In this document: one piece after another, positions 26,402-35,463 of the stretch
Numbering within the stretch: the stretch's first letter is position 1
How the letters are laid out: each line of letters opens with the position of its first letter
Source: Flavobacteriaceae bacterium MAR_2009_75
GTDB lineage: Bacteria; Bacteroidota; Bacteroidia; Flavobacteriales; Flavobacteriaceae
Direction of reading: 5' to 3'
DNA length: 64,000 nucleotides
NCBI GenBank assembly: GCA_002813285.1
Contig: PHTZ01000001.1
Coordinates: 4,401,501 to 4,465,500 of the forward strand
Notes under the pieces: generated by a model
What the model was told of the DNA's origin: nothing
The model's database searches: none
What the model saw: the letters and a program-made list of their open reading frames with translations, nothing else
Position numbers and translations under genes: made by a program

Positions 26402-27964
26402 CTATTCTAAAATTTTATCGACTATCACACGTTGTTCTCTATTTGCGACTTCCCAAGCTGTATGAAAAATTAGTCGGGTACGATTCTCAAGTAGATCGTA
26501 ATTTATTTTATCAGGGGTATCTCCGGGTCTGTGATAATCATCATGGGTACCATTAAAGTAGAATATAATGGGAATATTATTTTTAGCGAAATTATAGTGA
26601 TCGCTTCGGTAGTAGAAACGATTGGGGTCATTTTCATCATTGAAAGTATAATCTAATTCAATATTGGTAAACTTAGTATTGACCTTTTCAGATAGTTCGT
26701 GCAAGTCGGTACTCAATTTATCAGAACCGATTAGGTAAATGTAATTTCGCTCACCGGTTCGTTTAGGGTCAATTCTACCGATCATATCAATATTTAAATT
26801 CGCAACGGTTTGCTCGAGCGGAAAAATTGGTTCGATATCAGTGTAATACCTTGATCCTAATAACCCCTTTTCTTCACCCGTAACATGTAAAAACACGATA
26901 GATCGTTTGGGTCCTTGGCCATCTTCGGCTGCCTGCTTGAAGGCTTGTGCAATCTCTAAAAGTGCTACTGAACCAGACCCATCATCATCGGCACCATTAT
27001 TAATTTCACCATCAGGTGATACACCAATATGATCTAAGTGCGAAGAAATAACAACATATTCTTCGGGTTTTTCAGAACCTTCGATTACGGCCACTACATT
27101 TTCTGAAACCACTCCGTTATTTTGGCTTTGTACATCTATTTTCAAAGGTACTGTCAATATCTTACCCTTTTTTTGTGTAGCTATATTGGGAAATATGGCA
27201 TTGGCAAGTTTTGAATTGATCCAGAAAGTGAAAAAACCACCTGTAGAGTCATTTGAAAGCTCCATTCTACCACTATCATTGCTCTTCATCCAATCGAACC
27301 TGCTCTTAAAACGTGGAAAATTTACTTGATCAAAATACAGCATTCCTTTAGCACCTTTACTGGTAGCAAGTTCCATGCGTTTACCCATTGATTCTGACAT
27401 ATTGCTCCAAACTGATTTTTTACTGCTACCAGAGATTTTATAGTTTCCATTGTCGTCAACAGGTTCTCCGGCTTTGATCAGTACGATTTTGCCCTCAACG
27501 TCGAGATTATTATAATCAGAATAATTACCCGATTCGATACCGTAACCGGCATAAACTATATGGTCATAGGATCCTTGAGCCCTAGAAAAAGTTAAAAAAT
27601 CAGTTCCTAAAGGGTATTCTTTTCCATTGACCGTCAATGATCCTTTTGGCAGTTGGCTTACTTCTAAAGGTACATTTTGAAAGTAATCACCATCTTTCTT
27701 CGCGGCGGGAATATCCATGGTTTTATATTGTTCCCTTAGATATTCAACTGCTTTCTTTTGTCCGGGTTTACCAGTTTCACGCCCTTCAAAATCATCCGAG
27801 GCATAAATATAAAGATGCTCTTTAAGTTCTTCCTCTGTTATAGTTTCAGCATAAACCTTGGGACTTTTAGGGATGTAAGTAACTTCACTTGTCTCAGAAA
27901 TAGTTTTCTGAGAAGAATTACATGCCATAACCATACCCATGGTCATCATTATCAATTTCTTCAT
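26402..27964 (-). CDS. M28-family metallopeptidase with PA domain, lipoprotein
   Basis: A 520-residue lipoprotein (MACN lipobox, Cys15). A PA-like insert occupies about 110-290. The M28 catalytic part contains SSHLDHIG (zinc His near 309), NNGADDDGSGSVA (bridging Asp), TGEEKGLLGS (general base and zinc Glu), NIDMIGR and a final H near YHRPGDT. M28 enzymes of this type are aminopeptidases or carboxypeptidases of the envelope. The neighbouring hydroxyproline pathway makes collagen-like peptides a reasonable substrate, but that is inference from distance alone, since the genes are on opposite strands. A perfect 12-bp palindrome lies 63 bp upstream. Confidence 0.92.
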   Translation of the reverse strand: MKKLIMMTMGMVMACNSSQKTISETSEVTYIPKSPKVYAETITEEELKEHLYIYASDDFEGRETGKPGQKKAVEYLREQYKTMDIPAAKKDGDYFQNVPLEVSQLPKGSLTVNGKEYPLGTDFLTFSRAQGSYDHIVYAGYGIESGNYSDYNNLDVEGKIVLIKAGEPVDDNGNYKISGSSKKSVWSNMSESMGKRMELATSKGAKGMLYFDQVNFPRFKSRFDWMKSNDSGRMELSNDSTGGFFTFWINSKLANAIFPNIATQKKGKILTVPLKIDVQSQNNGVVSENVVAVIEGSEKPEEYVVISSHLDHIGVSPDGEINNGADDDGSGSVALLEIAQAFKQAAEDGQGPKRSIVFLHVTGEEKGLLGSRYYTDIEPIFPLEQTVANLNIDMIGRIDPKRTGERNYIYLIGSDKLSTDLHELSEKVNTKFTNIELDYTFNDENDPNRFYYRSDHYNFAKNNIPIIFYFNGTHDDYHRPGDTPDKINYDLLENRTRLIFHTAWEVANREQRVIVDKILE

Positions 27965-28026
27965 TGTTTATTTTTTACAATTTGCAAAGCGGTATGCAAC
28001 CGTTTAGGGCTGCAAAACAAAAAATA

Positions 28027-28038
28027 TACCACGTGGTA
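28027..28038. promoter_or_regulatory. Perfect palindrome upstream of the M28 gene
   Basis: TACCACGTGGTA is a 12-bp perfect inverted repeat 63-74 bp ahead of the peptidase ATG, next to a TATATTTTTTG stretch on the minus strand that resembles a -7 region. It may be an operator. It occurs only once among the intergenic regions I read. Confidence 0.35.
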
Positions 28039-28190
28039 AATACCTAATAATGGTGTCGTCAAAATTTTTCAAAAATAACGAAAACAAATAGAATATACTC
28101 TTTGCAAGAAAACCAATTATGTTGTGCGATGTTTACGTTTTTTGGTATCTTGACCGCTAAAGCAAAAATCGACCCAACATACTTTAACTT

Positions 28191-29378
28191 ATGAGATTTT
28201 TAAAAATTGCAATATTTTTTTGCGCAGTAGGTACTTGTTTAACGAATTGTAAACAGAATAAGAAAGAAAAAATGAAAGATACCCCAACTAAAACTGAAGA
28301 AAGCATACTTTCTGACCATTTGAATGTTAAAAATTTTGAAACTGTGATCGACGGTGATTCGGTTAAGTTGTACACCTTAAAGAATAAAAACGGAATAGAG
28401 GTGACGATTACCAATTATGGTCAGCGGCTTATATCTCTGCACGTACCGGATAAGAATGGCAATTTTGAAGATGTGGTATTGGGTTTTCCCGATTTAAAGA
28501 ATTATATGGCGAAAAAGAATTTTTACGGGGCAACTATCGGAAGGTATGGCAATCGAATAGCTAAAGGGGAATTTGAAATCGATGGTAATTCCTATGATTT
28601 GGCCATAAATAATAATGAAAACCATTTACACGGAGGGATTAAAGGTTTTGAAAGTGTAGTTTGGGGTGTAGATGCGGTTAATGATAATGAAATAGTTTTC
28701 AGTAGAACATCACCAGATATGGAAGAGGGGTACCCAGGAAAACTAGAAGTAAAAGTAACCTATACGCTTACCGATAGCAATGAGTTAAAGATTAACTATA
28801 CGGCAAATACCGATAAGCCTACCTACATAAACCTTACCCACCATTCATTTTTTAATCTAAAGGGAGAAGGCGAAGGTACGGTCAACGACCATATCTTAAT
28901 GTTGAACGCCGATAGCTTTACACCTGTGAATAATGGATTAATACCTACGGGTGAGATTAAAAAAGTAGCTGGTACGCCGTTTGATTTTACCGAACCAAAA
29001 TTAATAGGGGAAGATTTAGAAGTTGAGAACGAACAGTTAAAGTATGCGAGTGGCTATGATCACAACTTTGTATTAAATGAGAGTCCTAAAAACGAAGAAG
29101 GCTTAGTGATGGCAGCAAGGGTGGTTGAACCCAAAAGTGGTCGCACGATGGAGGTATATACAGACGAGCCAGGTATGCAATTTTATGGCGGCAACTTTTT
29201 GACCGGAGCCGACATTGGCAAAAGTGGTAAACCGTATGTTTTCAGAGGGGCTTTCTGTTTAGAGACCCAACATTACCCAGATTCACCGAACCAACCTAAT
29301 TTTCCGAGTACACGATTAGACCCAGGACAAACCTATACTTCTAATTGCGTTTACAAATTTGGTGTTCAAGAAAACTAA
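28191..29378 (+). CDS. galM: Aldose 1-epimerase (galactose mutarotase), lipoprotein
   Basis: A 395-residue mutarotase with a lipoprotein signal (lipobox LTNC, Cys20). GalM signatures are present: GRYGNRIAKGEF, the NHLHGG substrate loop, the catalytic THHSFFNL histidines, YDHNFVL, and the C-terminal ETQHYPDSPNQPNFPS with the catalytic Glu. It interconverts alpha and beta anomers of hexoses. Most bacterial GalM is cytoplasmic; the lipoprotein signal places this one in the periplasm or outer membrane, as often seen in Bacteroidota. The hydroxyproline genes start 161 bp downstream but have their own promoter element. Confidence 0.92.
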   Translation: MRFLKIAIFFCAVGTCLTNCKQNKKEKMKDTPTKTEESILSDHLNVKNFETVIDGDSVKLYTLKNKNGIEVTITNYGQRLISLHVPDKNGNFEDVVLGFPDLKNYMAKKNFYGATIGRYGNRIAKGEFEIDGNSYDLAINNNENHLHGGIKGFESVVWGVDAVNDNEIVFSRTSPDMEEGYPGKLEVKVTYTLTDSNELKINYTANTDKPTYINLTHHSFFNLKGEGEGTVNDHILMLNADSFTPVNNGLIPTGEIKKVAGTPFDFTEPKLIGEDLEVENEQLKYASGYDHNFVLNESPKNEEGLVMAARVVEPKSGRTMEVYTDEPGMQFYGGNFLTGADIGKSGKPYVFRGAFCLETQHYPDSPNQPNFPSTRLDPGQTYTSNCVYKFGVQEN

Positions 29379-29505
29379 ATAGTGTTATTTATTCAGACGG
29401 CCTAATTTGTTTATATTCTCATTAAGCTAACTTTATGGGGCTATATTGGTTAATATAGTATCGATTATAGCTAAAATCAACAAATTCATTTTTTGCACTT
29501 ACATC

Positions 29506-29513
29506 TATTTTTG
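29506..29513 (+). promoter_or_regulatory. -7 element for the hydroxyproline genes
   Basis: TATTTTTG matches TAnnTTTG exactly and is 26 bp ahead of the ATG at 29540. It sits inside an imperfect inverted repeat (CACTT near 29497 with AAGTG near 29520), which could be a repressor site. No TTG is at the right spacing, consistent with an activated or regulated promoter. Confidence 0.45.
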
Positions 29514-29539
29514 TAGAAGTGAAAATTAAATAAATCTCT

Positions 29540-30481
29540 ATGAAATTTGAATGGAAAGGCGTTATGCCAGCTGTCACTACAAAATTTACAGATAACGACT
29601 CGATAGATTTGAAAATGTTTACCAAGAATATCGATGCCCAAATCGATGCTGGGGTTCATGGTATTGTTTTAGGAGGGTCATTGGGTGAAGCAAGTACATT
29701 AAACCGAAGTGAGAAGATACTTTTGATAGAAGAAACTGTTAAGATTTCCGGGAGTAGAATTCCGGTAATAATGACAATTGCCGAGCAGGCTACCAAAGAA
29801 GCGATCGACGCGGCGAAAGAGGCTGAAGATAGTGGTGCTGATGGGCTCATGGTGCTGCCTCCTATGAGATACAAGTCTACCGATTTTGAAACGATAACCT
29901 ATTTTACAGATATCGCGCAGAGTACCGATTTGCCCATTATGATTTATAATAACCCTGTTGATTATAAGATCGAGGTGACCGTCGATATGTTCAAAGAGCT
30001 AATACAGATGAAAAACATTGGTGCGGTAAAAGAATCAACCCGTGATATTATCAATATTGGTAGGTTGCGAAACGAATTCGGCGATGGCTTGAAGATACTC
30101 ACCGGGGTAGACCCATTGGCTTTAGAAAGTTTGTTGATTGGTGCCGATGGATGGGTAGCTGGTCTGGTATGTGCTTTTCCTGCTGAGACAGTAGCGATTT
30201 ACGAATTGGCGAAAGCTGGTTACGTAAAAGAAGCAACTGAAATATACAGATGGTTTTTACCATTGCTAGAATTGGATATTAGTCCGCAATTGGTTCAAAA
30301 TATTAAACTGGCAGAAGTAGCGACCGGTATAGGTACAGAAAATGTTAGAAAACCTCGATTGCCCTTACAGGGGGGCGAAAGGGAGCGAGTCTTACAAGTA
30401 ATCGAAAAGGGACTTAGCACTAGACCGAAATTACCCGATTATAAGAATTTGACCACACTGACCAAAAAAGCTTTGGCATAA
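29540..30481 (+). CDS. DapA-family lyase, likely 1-pyrroline-4-hydroxy-2-carboxylate deaminase
   Basis: A 313-residue TIM-barrel of the dihydrodipicolinate synthase/N-acetylneuraminate lyase family. GSLGEASTL supplies the carboxylate-binding loop, MIYNNP the tyrosine motif, and GAVKEST the Schiff-base Lys near residue 163. Many activities share this fold. Here the downstream semialdehyde dehydrogenase, epimerase and FAD oxidase point to deamination of pyrroline-4-hydroxy-2-carboxylate to alpha-ketoglutarate semialdehyde in 4-hydroxyproline breakdown. There is no complete lysine-synthesis context. Family assignment is certain, role is strongly suggested by neighbours. Confidence 0.88.
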   Translation: MKFEWKGVMPAVTTKFTDNDSIDLKMFTKNIDAQIDAGVHGIVLGGSLGEASTLNRSEKILLIEETVKISGSRIPVIMTIAEQATKEAIDAAKEAEDSGADGLMVLPPMRYKSTDFETITYFTDIAQSTDLPIMIYNNPVDYKIEVTVDMFKELIQMKNIGAVKESTRDIINIGRLRNEFGDGLKILTGVDPLALESLLIGADGWVAGLVCAFPAETVAIYELAKAGYVKEATEIYRWFLPLLELDISPQLVQNIKLAEVATGIGTENVRKPRLPLQGGERERVLQVIEKGLSTRPKLPDYKNLTTLTKKALA

Positions 30482-30622
30482 TTTAATTTACCGCTTGGCT
30501 TAGAGAAAAAGGCTATGTATTAGATTATTTCCATAGATCATAATCTTCTCTTAAATGCTTGACTTCTATCTTCAAATATGGTAGATTTCAACAGTCAGTT
30601 ATAAACCTCAAATTCTCTTAAA

Positions 30623-32209
30623 ATGATTACAGGAAAAAACTATATAGGAAGTGATTTATCGGCTCTAGGAAAAGAGACATATACCACTTTTGATCCAAAA
30701 CAGAATACAGCCACAGACTGGCAATTTCATGAAGCTACAAAAGATGAAATTGAAACCGCGGCGTTAAAAGCTCAAGAAGCTTTTCTTGAGTACAAAAATT
30801 ATTCTGGTGCGCGAAAGGCAGAATTTTTGGTTGCTATTGCTGAAGAAATCGAAGCCTTGGGTAATGAGCTGATCGAAGCCTATACTAGAGAATCCGGTTT
30901 GCCCGAAGGTAGGGCCAAAGGGGAGCGAGGAAGAACAATGGGGCAGCTGCGAGCTTTTGCTACTCTTTTAAAAGAAGGTTCATGGGTTGAAGCCACCATA
31001 GATACCGCACAACCTGATAGAGAACCGTTGCCAAAAGTTGATTTACGAAAAATGCTATTGCCGATTGGCCCGATTGCCGTTTTTGGATCGAGTAATTTTC
31101 CTTTGGCATTTTCCACCGCCGGCGGTGATACAGCAAGTGCCCTGGCGGCAGGTTGCCCGGTAATTGTTAAAAGTCACCCCATGCATGCGGCTACTGGAGA
31201 GCTTATTTCTTCCGCTATTGTGAAGGCTGCAGAACGAACAGGTATGCCAGAAGGTGTTTTTTCCAATTTGAACAGTAGTGGAATAGAAGTAGGTAAACAA
31301 TTGGTGCTGCACCCGGCTATTAAAGGGGTTGGTTTTACAGGTAGCATAAAAGGTGGAACGGCACTCTACAAATTAGCGGCAGAGCGTGAAGAGCCTATTC
31401 CCGTTTTTGCGGAAATGGGTAGCATCAACCCGGTGGTCGCCCTTCCGTCAGCTTTATCTGAAAACGGAACCGACTGGGCTACAAAATATGCAGGTTCTAT
31501 AACCTTGGGAGCTGGTCAATTTTGCACCAACCCAGGACTTATTTTAGGTATAAAAAGTGAATCTTTAGATCAATTTATAAAAACGTTGGGTAGTGAAATC
31601 GTAAAGCTTGACCCGTCATGCATGCTTCACCCGAATATTCATAGTAATTATGAAAAGGGCAAGGAAGAACTATCTCATCAGGGCGGTATAGATGTTGTTG
31701 CCGATTATGAAGCCGATAGTGCACCGAATTACGGAAAGCAGAAAGTACTCACGGTAGCGGGAGCCGATTTTATGAAGAACCCAAAACTTCATGAAGAAGT
31801 ATTTGGCCCTTTTTCTGTTGTCGTTAGATGTGATGATGCAAACGAACTTACCGCTGTGATCAATCGCCTTGAAGGGCAATTGACAGGTACAGTCTTGGGT
31901 GAAGCTTCTGAATTTGAATCTTTTTCACAAACTATAGATGCATTACAGAGCAGGGTAGGGCGAATTATATTCAACGGAGTACCTACGGGTGTAGAAGTAT
32001 GCCCTTCTATGCACCACGGTGGTCCGTTTCCCGCAACTACAGATAGTCGCTTTACTTCGGTAGGCACTTCGTCGATTAAAAGGTGGGTAAGACCTGTATC
32101 GTATCAAAATTGGCCCCAAGAATATTTGCCTGATGCCTTGAAAGATGAAAACCCCTTAGGTTTAATGAGAATACTTGACGGCGAACATACCGATTCGAAG
32201 GTGGGTTAG
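30623..32209 (+). CDS. NADP-type aldehyde dehydrogenase, likely alpha-ketoglutarate semialdehyde dehydrogenase
   Basis: A 528-residue aldehyde dehydrogenase. The catalytic Cys301 lies in GAGQFCTNPG, the activating Glu in FAEMGSINPV, and the cofactor loop includes GFTGSIKGGTALYK. Length and the FGSSNFPLAFSTAGGDTASALAAG stretch match the long NADP-dependent group that includes alpha-ketoglutarate semialdehyde dehydrogenases of sugar-acid and hydroxyproline pathways. It would turn the deaminase product into alpha-ketoglutarate for the TCA cycle. A 141-bp gap precedes it, with no clear terminator, so co-transcription with the deaminase is plausible. Confidence 0.9.
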   Translation: MITGKNYIGSDLSALGKETYTTFDPKQNTATDWQFHEATKDEIETAALKAQEAFLEYKNYSGARKAEFLVAIAEEIEALGNELIEAYTRESGLPEGRAKGERGRTMGQLRAFATLLKEGSWVEATIDTAQPDREPLPKVDLRKMLLPIGPIAVFGSSNFPLAFSTAGGDTASALAAGCPVIVKSHPMHAATGELISSAIVKAAERTGMPEGVFSNLNSSGIEVGKQLVLHPAIKGVGFTGSIKGGTALYKLAAEREEPIPVFAEMGSINPVVALPSALSENGTDWATKYAGSITLGAGQFCTNPGLILGIKSESLDQFIKTLGSEIVKLDPSCMLHPNIHSNYEKGKEELSHQGGIDVVADYEADSAPNYGKQKVLTVAGADFMKNPKLHEEVFGPFSVVVRCDDANELTAVINRLEGQLTGTVLGEASEFESFSQTIDALQSRVGRIIFNGVPTGVEVCPSMHHGGPFPATTDSRFTSVGTSSIKRWVRPVSYQNWPQEYLPDALKDENPLGLMRILDGEHTDSKVG

Positions 32210-32232
32210 CCTCTTTAAGCAAACATACTTGA

Positions 32233-33240
32233 ATGGCTAAATCTATTTTCACCTGTATTGACGCCCATACCTGTGGCAACCCTGTAAGGGTAATTGCTAA
32301 GGGAGGCCCAGAACTCATCGGGTCAAGTATGAGTGAAAAAAGGCAGCATTTTATTAAAGAATTTGATTGGATCCGTAAAGGCTTAATGTTTGAGCCGCGG
32401 GGGCACGATATGATGAGTGGTAGTATATTTTATCCACCTAGTGATTCTAAGAACGATTTCGCCATTCTTTTTATCGAGACCAGTGGTTGTTTACCTATGT
32501 GCGGTCATGGTACGATAGGCTCTATAACAATTGGTATTGAAGAAGGACTGATTTTACCGAAAACCCCTGGTAAAATTCGTATGGAAGCTCCGGCAGGCTT
32601 GGTAGAAATCGAGTATAAAATGTCTGATGGGAAAGTAGAGTGGGTAAAACTGACCAATGTAAAATCATATCTGGCGGCTACTGAACTCACGATCAATAGC
32701 TCTTCTCTGGGTGAGTTGGTCTTTGATGTTTCCTACGGAGGAAATTTTTACGCGATTATTGATCCCCAAACTAATTTTACAGGTGTTCAAGATTTTTCGG
32801 CCAGTAATCTCATTCAGTTCAGTCAGGAAATCCGAGAAAAAATCAACCAAAAATATGTTGAGCGATTCGTACATCCGGAAGATGAAACCATAAAAGGGGT
32901 TAGTCATGTTTTATGGACAGGCACTACCATTTCACCATTGGCCACTGCCAGAAATGCAGTGTTTTATGGTGATAAAGCTATTGATCGATCGCCCTGTGGC
33001 ACCGGCACGTCTGCTAGAATGGCCCAATGGTACGCCAAAGGTAAATTGAAACTCGGTGAAGAATTTATTCATGAAAGTTATATAGGTTCTCAATTTGTGG
33101 GCAAAATAGAGAAAGAAACGAGTATCGGTGGTCAGATTGCCATAAGCCCAAGTATTCAGGGCTGGGCAAAGACATATGGTTATAATACCATTACAATCGA
33201 TGATGACGACCCGTACGCTTATGGATTTCAAGTGATTTAA
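32233..33240 (+). CDS. 4-hydroxyproline 2-epimerase (proline racemase family)
   Basis: A 335-residue member of the proline racemase superfamily. The two acid/base cysteines are present: Cys90 in CLPMCGHGTIG and Cys255 in RSPCGTGTSA. The Cys-Cys pair marks epimerases/racemases; 3-hydroxyproline dehydratases have Thr in the second place. It interconverts trans-4-hydroxy-L-proline and cis-4-hydroxy-D-proline, the first step of the pathway whose other genes flank it. The start is 23 bp after the dehydrogenase stop, and the FAD oxidase starts 10 bp after it. Proline racemase is the alternative, but the context disfavours it. Confidence 0.92.
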   Translation: MAKSIFTCIDAHTCGNPVRVIAKGGPELIGSSMSEKRQHFIKEFDWIRKGLMFEPRGHDMMSGSIFYPPSDSKNDFAILFIETSGCLPMCGHGTIGSITIGIEEGLILPKTPGKIRMEAPAGLVEIEYKMSDGKVEWVKLTNVKSYLAATELTINSSSLGELVFDVSYGGNFYAIIDPQTNFTGVQDFSASNLIQFSQEIREKINQKYVERFVHPEDETIKGVSHVLWTGTTISPLATARNAVFYGDKAIDRSPCGTGTSARMAQWYAKGKLKLGEEFIHESYIGSQFVGKIEKETSIGGQIAISPSIQGWAKTYGYNTITIDDDDPYAYGFQVI

Positions 33241-33250
33241 AACGGAAATA

Positions 33251-34501
33251 TTGAGCAAGAATATTGTAATTATTGGAGGTGGTATTATCGGGCTGAGTTC
33301 AGCTTATTATTTACAAAAAGAAGGACATCAGGTCACGGTAATCGATAAGTCGGATATCACCTCAGGAGCTTCTTTCGTTAATGCCGGTTATATAACTCCC
33401 AGTCATATAGTACCATTGGCTTCGCCCGGTATGATTGCCAAGGGCATAAAAATGATGTTTAATTCTGCCAGTCCGTTTTATATGAAACCCCGTTGGGATA
33501 CTGAATTTTTCAAGTGGGCATGGCATTTTCATAAATCATCGACTCATGCCAAGGTAGATAAAGCGATACCGGTTATAAAGGATATTAATCTGCTGAGCAG
33601 AGAATTATTCTCTGAAATTAAAGCTTCTAATGATTTGGGTAGTTTTCAATTGGAGCGTAAAGGCCTTTTGATGCTATACAAAACAAAGAATGCTTATGAC
33701 CATGAAAAAGCGGTTGCCAGAAAAGCGAACGATTTAGGGCTTGAGGTTTCCGAACTCGATAAAAAGCAGTTAGAACGGATTGAACCTAATGTCAAAATTA
33801 ACGCAGAGGGCGCCATTCATTATGAATGTGACTGGCATACTACACCTACTCAAATTATGCCGAAAATGCTTCAGTACTTAAAAGACGTAGGGGTAGTGGT
33901 GAAAATCAATGAAGAAGTATTGAATATTGAGACGAATAATGCGATGGTGAAAAAAATTATTACTTCTAAGGGCTCATATCTAACAGACGAGCTTGTTCTT
34001 GCCGCAGGGTCTTGGAGCGGTAGAATAGCAAAACAATTAGATTTGAAACTTTCGTTACAGGGAGGAAAAGGATATCGTATCAACGTAAAAAGGAATACGG
34101 GCATAAATATGCCCGCCATATTGATGGAATCAAAAATGGCCGTTACTCCTATGGTCGGTTTTACCAGATTTGCGGGTACTATGGAGTTTTCAGGCAATAA
34201 TGCTTTTATAAGAAAAGAAAGGGTGGAAGCAATTGCGGCAGGGGCCAAAAGATTTTACCCCGATTTAGAGATTACACAAGAAGAAAAAGAAAGTGCAAAA
34301 ACCGGATTGCGACCTGTTTCTCCTGATGGACTTCCATATATCGGGAAATCATCAAAATTTAAGAACCTGACTTTTGCAACGGGTCATGCAATGATGGGTT
34401 GGAGTTTAGGGCCCGCCACAGGCAAATTGGTTTCTGAAGTTATCGATGAAAAGAAAACTTCAATGGATATATCCGCCTTTAATCCCAACAGAAAGTTTTA
34501 G
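33251..34501 (+). CDS. FAD-dependent amino acid oxidoreductase, likely D-hydroxyproline oxidase
   Basis: A 416-residue DadA/DAO-like flavoprotein. The N-terminus has the FAD-binding GGGIIGLSSAYYL (about 8-20), and the C-terminus has TGLRPVSPDGLPYIG and the second nucleotide segment TFATGHAMMGWSLGPATGK. It should oxidise cis-4-hydroxy-D-proline to pyrroline-4-hydroxy-2-carboxylate. The start must be TTG: no in-frame ATG lies between the upstream stop (33233) and the first strand. It ends with a 4-bp overlap with the convergent VOC gene. The electron acceptor (oxygen or quinone) cannot be read from the sequence. Confidence 0.88.
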   Translation: MSKNIVIIGGGIIGLSSAYYLQKEGHQVTVIDKSDITSGASFVNAGYITPSHIVPLASPGMIAKGIKMMFNSASPFYMKPRWDTEFFKWAWHFHKSSTHAKVDKAIPVIKDINLLSRELFSEIKASNDLGSFQLERKGLLMLYKTKNAYDHEKAVARKANDLGLEVSELDKKQLERIEPNVKINAEGAIHYECDWHTTPTQIMPKMLQYLKDVGVVVKINEEVLNIETNNAMVKKIITSKGSYLTDELVLAAGSWSGRIAKQLDLKLSLQGGKGYRINVKRNTGINMPAILMESKMAVTPMVGFTRFAGTMEFSGNNAFIRKERVEAIAAGAKRFYPDLEITQEEKESAKTGLRPVSPDGLPYIGKSSKFKNLTFATGHAMMGWSLGPATGKLVSEVIDEKKTSMDISAFNPNRKF

Positions 34502-34887
34502 TTGGGTTGAATCATATCCCAAAGGTTACCGTACAAATCTTTAAAGACCACAACGGTACCATAAGGCTCTTCTCGAGGTTCTTCATTAAACTCAACACCT
34601 TTACTTTTCATCGTTTCGAAATCTTCCCAAAAACGATCGGTATAGAGAAATAGAAATACGCGACCGCCACTCTGATTGCCCACCGCGTTTTGCTGAACCT
34701 GATTAACTGCCTTGGCAAGTAACAAATTGCAGCCATATTTGTCTTCAGAACCAACAGTAACCCACCTTTTACCTTCACCAATTTCGGTATCTTCGAGTAA
34801 TTTAAAACCTAGTTTTTGTGTATAGAACTCAATGGCTTCATCGTAATTGTTCACGAGTAAACTGACCTGTGCAACTGATTTTTTCAT
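34498..34887 (-). CDS. VOC-family (glyoxalase-like) protein
   Basis: A 129-residue protein with two beta-alpha-beta-beta-beta units. The first starts VAQVSLLVNNYDEAIEFYTQKLGF and the second contains VFLFLYTDRF and ends in FKDLYGNLWDMIQ, the family hallmark. VOC proteins bind a metal or small ligand and include glyoxalase I and resistance proteins. No substrate can be inferred. It is the last of three leftward genes (hydrolase, GNAT, VOC) packed with almost no gaps. Confidence 0.87.
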   Translation of the reverse strand: MKKSVAQVSLLVNNYDEAIEFYTQKLGFKLLEDTEIGEGKRWVTVGSEDKYGCNLLLAKAVNQVQQNAVGNQSGGRVFLFLYTDRFWEDFETMKSKGVEFNEEPREEPYGTVVVFKDLYGNLWDMIQPN

Positions 34888-35463
34888 TCAATAATTTTGA
34901 AAGTTTTTTTGTTTGGTCAGGTGCCATTCTTCCTTCAGAATTCCGTAACAACATGTGTTTCTTTTGAAGCCATCAAGCAGATATACGTTTTTTCTAAGAA
35001 TTCCTTCTAAAATACCACCCAACTTTTCCACCGCTTTTCTAGACCGCAGGTTGCGCTCGTCGATGCGAAATTCAACTTTTTCAAAGTCCATCACATCAAA
35101 TGCATGGTTCAACATCAAAAATTTGATATTCGAATTTAGTCCGCTCCCGTGAAATTCCCTTCCGATCCAAGTTGATCCGATATGCAATACTTTATTTCGC
35201 CAATCAATATTCATGTATCTCGTAGTTCCGGCAAAACTTTGTTTGGTCTTGTCATAAATGATAAAGGGAATGCTAGTTTTATTCGTTTGCTGCTCGAGAG
35301 CAATTTCCACATAATTTTTTAAAGAATCGGCCGATTCAATATCTGAAGGTGAATATTGAACCAACTTCTCTTGAGAGGCAATGGAAGAAAGCTCTTTAAA
35401 ATTTTCTAAGGTGAGTGGAGAGAGCTTAACGAAGCTGTTTTCTAAGGTGAAGGTTTTTATCAT
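34888..35463 (-). CDS. GNAT N-acetyltransferase, RimJ/RimL type
   Basis: A 191-residue acetyltransferase of the ribosomal-protein-acetylase-like group. The acceptor-side start (LSPLTLENFKELSSIAS) and the late HIGSTWIGREFHGSGLNSNIKFL and RIDERNLRSRKAVEKLGG segments match the acetyl-CoA site and the C-terminal strand. It transfers acetyl to an amino group of a protein or small molecule. Its start overlaps the hydrolase stop by 4 bp (ATGA), so the two are translationally coupled. Confidence 0.88.
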   Translation of the reverse strand: MIKTFTLENSFVKLSPLTLENFKELSSIASQEKLVQYSPSDIESADSLKNYVEIALEQQTNKTSIPFIIYDKTKQSFAGTTRYMNIDWRNKVLHIGSTWIGREFHGSGLNSNIKFLMLNHAFDVMDFEKVEFRIDERNLRSRKAVEKLGGILEGILRKNVYLLDGFKRNTCCYGILKEEWHLTKQKNFQNY

